Source: Candidatus Methanofilum arcanum (GTDB lineage: Archaea; Halobacteriota; Methanomicrobia; Methanomicrobiales; Methanospirillaceae). Taken from it: a DNA stretch of 6,190 nt. Under the pieces are notes generated by a model. That model made no database searches, had not been told where the DNA came from, and saw only the letters and a program-made list of their open reading frames with translations. Positions 3,623 to 6,190 of the stretch are shown here, piece by piece. Every line of letters begins with the position of its first letter. Within the stretch, counting starts at the first letter, position 1. The stretch spans positions 1-6,190 of the forward strand of contig JAITWW010000114.1 of assembly GCA_031285085.1 (NCBI GenBank), given 5' to 3'. Position numbers and translations under genes: made by a program.

Positions 3623-6190
3623 TTAAGGGATGGAGACCATCGGAATTGGTTTCATTGTACTTCCTTTGGTTGGAGTTGAAGTTGGCTTTGCTTGATATTT
3701 GTCAACAAGAACGGTAAATGAAGTTGAAATTGGAAGGTACTGTGGTGTTCCAGCAAACTTAATGGTAACCTGAGCCTTTCCATCACATGAAGGCTGGAAT
3801 ACATATCTGAAGTTTCCTCCTTGATTTGTGGTGACCACGTTTTGTGCGGTTGATTGACATATTCCTGACTGGACCGTTGCAAAACCTTCAACAGATACAC
3901 CAGATACTGGCTGACCGGTAAGTGTTGTCAGGATACCTGTAACCGTAACATCCTGTCCAGCCCGTGGATTCGCAGGTGAGTACTGTGTTGTGATCTGCAC
4001 CTGTTGGCCTGTTGGAGCTGCTGTAATTGGGGGTTTTGTAGGAGCCTTTGTAGGAGTTTTCGTAGGGGTAGGTGCTTTTGTAGGGGTTTTCGTAGGAACT
4101 TTTGTAGGAGCTGGTACTGGTTGGTTTCCTCCTCCAAATGTGATCGTAACAGGCATACTTGAAACTGGTGGATAGGGGCCTGAACCTGGGAATGCAGCTT
4201 GCACGGTAATTGCACCGCTTCCTTGAGATGCTGCAACAAATACATCAAATGAACCATCTATACGCGTCGTTCGGTACTCAACGCTGCGCATTGCTGGTCC
4301 ACCTTGCTGCATCTGTGCTTCAATGGCAATTGGCATTCCTCCAAGAGGAGCTCCTGATCTCGTGCTCAGCCAGCCATACACGACAGTAGAACCAAATGAG
4401 GGGAGACGTGGTGACTGAGTATAAAGTGTTAGGACTGCATCCGTGGGACCTCCTGGATGTGGAATGAGTATTGGAATTGGCATGATATTGAGGACAACCG
4501 GGTTGCTTTCCTTCTGCATACCATATGGATCTCTAAATACTGCTCTGACCGTGATTGTTCCAGGGGCAGTACCCTGAAGTGGATACGCGAAGATACCTTG
4601 TGCATCTGTTTGGCGTTGTATCATGCGATACCATTTTCCGCCATACTGATACTGAAGCTCAACTGGTGCTCCACCTCCAACTGGGAATCCATCAACTGTT
4701 ACAAATCCATATAGCAGTAGTCTATCACCAATATAGCCGCCTGTTGGCATAGCAGTTAATGTAACACCCCAGTTCTGATATGCAGCACACATGATACGAA
4801 CACTATTACTATATCCAACTGTTGTGAGCCTTGGCATCTGGCGATACTCTGAAGCATACCAGTACACTCCTGGGATTGCGATCGTTCTAAAGAGATAGTT
4901 TCCTGAGAAGTCAGTTCTGGCAGTTCCGATAACTGCAGTGAATCCTCTTTCATCAGTTCTGAGAATTCTGACCTGAGCTCTTGGAATTGGTCTGCCAAAC
5001 TGGTCTCGGAGGCTTCCTGCGAGTGTCAAATACTCACCAGGCCGTGGGTTCTCTGGAACAGCAATGAGGTTCATAGATACCGAAGGTCCCAAAGGCACTG
5101 TCTGGAAATAAGTGCGATATGGATCAGTGAAGTAATAGGAGTAGGTTGTTGAGGATACTGACGTTGATGTTGAGGTTGAAAAAAACGAAGATACAAACTG
5201 GGTGCTCGAGAAACTGCTCATACTGCTGAATCCTTGCATGATAATCGAGCTACTCTGTACAATGGTAGAAGCGACAGAAGCAGCTGACACTGTGACAGCA
5301 GAAGGTGAAACAATGGAAGCAGAAGTTTGAGCCGTGCTCTGTGCCCCTGCATATGACTCAACTTCTACAGATGCAAGCTGGCGCATCAGGCTTGGAAGTT
5401 CATCTGCAGCAAGGGCTATTGGAGCTATTGGAAGCTCTTCTCCTCCCGCTTCGAGGGTGGGGGGCGTCTCAAACTCTTTGATAGCTTCCTCACTCACGAA
5501 TGCGCTTGAGAAAACTGCTTCAGCAAGGACGAACTCATCATCTGTCAGATTTACTTCTTCCTGACTGCTTTTCAGAAGCTCTTCCATATTTACTGAATCA
5601 TCGAATTCGAGGATTGTAGATTCAAACACAGTAGTGAAGAGATTTTCCTGAACTTCGTCGACTGTTTCTGTGTTGCTTGCTTCAATGAGGCTTGCTTCAA
5701 TGAGTTCGCCAATACTAATGGTAGCATTATCAACTTCAACCGTATATTCAGCAACCAGTGATTCTTCTTGATCACTCAGCGTTTCGAGCATATCGCTCTG
5801 GCGCATTTCATATTCGGAGTTGCCTGGGTCGATTTCCATGGCCATATCATATGCGCCAAGAGCTTTATCAGCCATACCAATACGTTCATATGCAAGTCCG
5901 ATATTGTACCACGCCTCTTCAAAGTCTGGTTGAAGTGTAATGGCATTTTCAAATGCGTTAATTGCTTCTGTTATCTCATTATTTTCAAGGAAATTCTGAC
6001 CAATTTCAAACCATTCTTCAGCAGTTTGTGATTCTGGGTTTTGTGGAAGTTCTTCGATAGGAATCTCACTTATCTCGACAACGTTATCTCCTTCGTTAAC
6101 TTCGTCTTCAGTACTCAGTGGTTCTGGATCTTGCGTGTCTTCTTCTGTGGTTGTTTGTCCACCAAGAGTTACTACCAGCTCCTCGCGAGA
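3623..6190 (-). CDS. TPR and Ig-like repeat protein with Pro-Thr-Lys linker, 5' end outside the window
   Basis: The 3'-terminal 855 codons of a large protein of unknown function; the frame is open to the window edge, so the true start is not seen. Counting from the first visible residue: an acidic, Thr/Glu-rich segment at 1-56; two TPR repeats at 57-90 (AEEWFEIG...LQPDF) and 91-124 (EEAWYNIG...IDPGN); an acidic region at about 125-280; a Ser/Thr-rich stalk at 284-354; and Ig-like beta-rich domains at about 370-468, 474-569 and 583-685. Then come a (P-T-K-x)n linker at 692-723, a fourth Ig-like domain at 730-830 and a short Pro/Thr/Lys tail. Similar linkers and domains occur in exported methanogen proteins, so surface display and adhesion or scaffolding are likely but inferred. 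No membrane span or PGF-type C-terminal anchor is visible. C778 and C802, in domain 4, could form a disulfide. Confidence 0.85.
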   Translation of the reverse strand, partial: SREELVVTLGGQTTTEEDTQDPEPLSTEDEVNEGDNVVEISEIPIEELPQNPESQTAEEWFEIGQNFLENNEITEAINAFENAITLQPDFEEAWYNIGLAYERIGMADKALGAYDMAMEIDPGNSEYEMRQSDMLETLSDQEESLVAEYTVEVDNATISIGELIEASLIEASNTETVDEVQENLFTTVFESTILEFDDSVNMEELLKSSQEEVNLTDDEFVLAEAVFSSAFVSEEAIKEFETPPTLEAGGEELPIAPIALAADELPSLMRQLASVEVESYAGAQSTAQTSASIVSPSAVTVSAASVASTIVQSSSIIMQGFSSMSSFSSTQFVSSFFSTSTSTSVSSTTYSYYFTDPYRTYFQTVPLGPSVSMNLIAVPENPRPGEYLTLAGSLRDQFGRPIPRAQVRILRTDERGFTAVIGTARTDFSGNYLFRTIAIPGVYWYASEYRQMPRLTTVGYSNSVRIMCAAYQNWGVTLTAMPTGGYIGDRLLLYGFVTVDGFPVGGGAPVELQYQYGGKWYRMIQRQTDAQGIFAYPLQGTAPGTITVRAVFRDPYGMQKESNPVVLNIMPIPILIPHPGGPTDAVLTLYTQSPRLPSFGSTVVYGWLSTRSGAPLGGMPIAIEAQMQQGGPAMRSVEYRTTRIDGSFDVFVAASQGSGAITVQAAFPGSGPYPPVSSMPVTITFGGGNQPVPAPTKVPTKTPTKAPTPTKTPTKAPTKPPITAAPTGQQVQITTQYSPANPRAGQDVTVTGILTTLTGQPVSGVSVEGFATVQSGICQSTAQNVVTTNQGGNFRYVFQPSCDGKAQVTIKFAGTPQYLPISTSFTVLVDKYQAKPTSTPTKGSTMKPIPMVSIP
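4028..4126 (-). repeat. Degenerate 12-base repeat encoding the Pro-Thr-Lys linker
   Basis: Plus-strand units of the form GTAGGAGTTTTC recur every 12 bases, with one six-base interruption. On the coding strand they give PTKx repeats such as PTKVPTKTPTKAPTPTK. The third positions vary only slightly, which points to growth by replication slippage. Such Pro/Thr linkers are usually extended, and the Thr residues are possible glycosylation sites. Confidence 0.85.
5415..5432 (-). repeat. Perfect 9-base in-frame tandem duplication
   Basis: The plus strand reads GCTATTGGA twice in a row. On the coding strand it encodes the doubled PIA-PIA in the acidic region of the TPR/Ig-like protein. It is an in-frame microduplication. 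Confidence 0.8.
5675..5704 (-). repeat. Perfect 15-base in-frame tandem duplication
   Basis: The 15-mer GCTTGCTTCAATGAG occurs twice back to back on the plus strand and encodes LIEAS-LIEAS in the acidic region after the TPRs. The copies are identical, including third codon positions, which suggests a recent slippage event. Confidence 0.85.

Noticed and set aside
4028..4126. Possible CRISPR-like array
   Set aside because: The units are 12 bases, contiguous, without unique spacers, and lie inside a coding frame.
3990..4175. Plus-strand Gly/Val/Phe-rich open frame resembling a membrane peptide
   Set aside because: It is the antisense shadow of the Pro-Thr-Lys repeat coding sequence; its regularity comes from the 12-base repeat.
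3623..5875. Treating the ATG at 5875 as the start of the TPR/Ig-like protein
   Set aside because: The frame stays open to the window edge, and this Met lies inside the second TPR repeat, so it is internal.

Overview
The window looks like a piece of a methanogen genome, most likely from the Methanomicrobiales (Methanospirillum-like). I base this on archaeal-only ribosomal proteins (S24e, S27ae, L40e), a fused Kae1-Bud32 protein, TATA-box and oligo-T signals, moderate G+C content, and a surface-type protein with Pro-Thr-Lys linkers and Ig-like domains of the kind common in that group. The genus is a guess. Every intact gene reads on the minus strand, so transcription runs from high to low coordinates.

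Region 6190-3623 is the 3' part (855 codons) of a large gene cut by the window edge. It encodes two TPR repeats, a long acidic region, a Ser/Thr-rich stalk, three Ig-like beta-sandwich domains, a (P-T-K)n linker and a fourth Ig-like domain. An oligo-T terminator (3600-3609) follows it.

Region 3590-532 is a compact information-processing cluster: rps24e, rps27ae, kae1-bud32, an XTP/dITP diphosphatase gene, and rpl40e. rpl40e is a 48-codon gene read directly from the sequence. The promoter lies at 3543-3588 and may give an almost leaderless S24e transcript. A perfect hairpin and T-tract sit between rps27ae and kae1-bud32. They could reduce transcription of the tRNA-modification gene relative to the two ribosomal protein genes. 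The cluster joins ribosome building, t6A tRNA modification by the KEOPS complex, and cleansing of deaminated purine nucleotides. It ends in an oligo-T tract and a hairpin plus T-run.

Region 1-531 has no intact gene. On the plus strand it carries debris: a remnant resembling a transposase N-terminus (tentative), running into a frameshifted fragment of a RhuM-family protein. The stretch between this debris and the terminators is unassigned.

I do not see a complete new system here. The least ordinary items are the TPR/Ig-like fusion protein, the attenuator-like structure inside the ribosomal/KEOPS cluster, and the RhuM relic.
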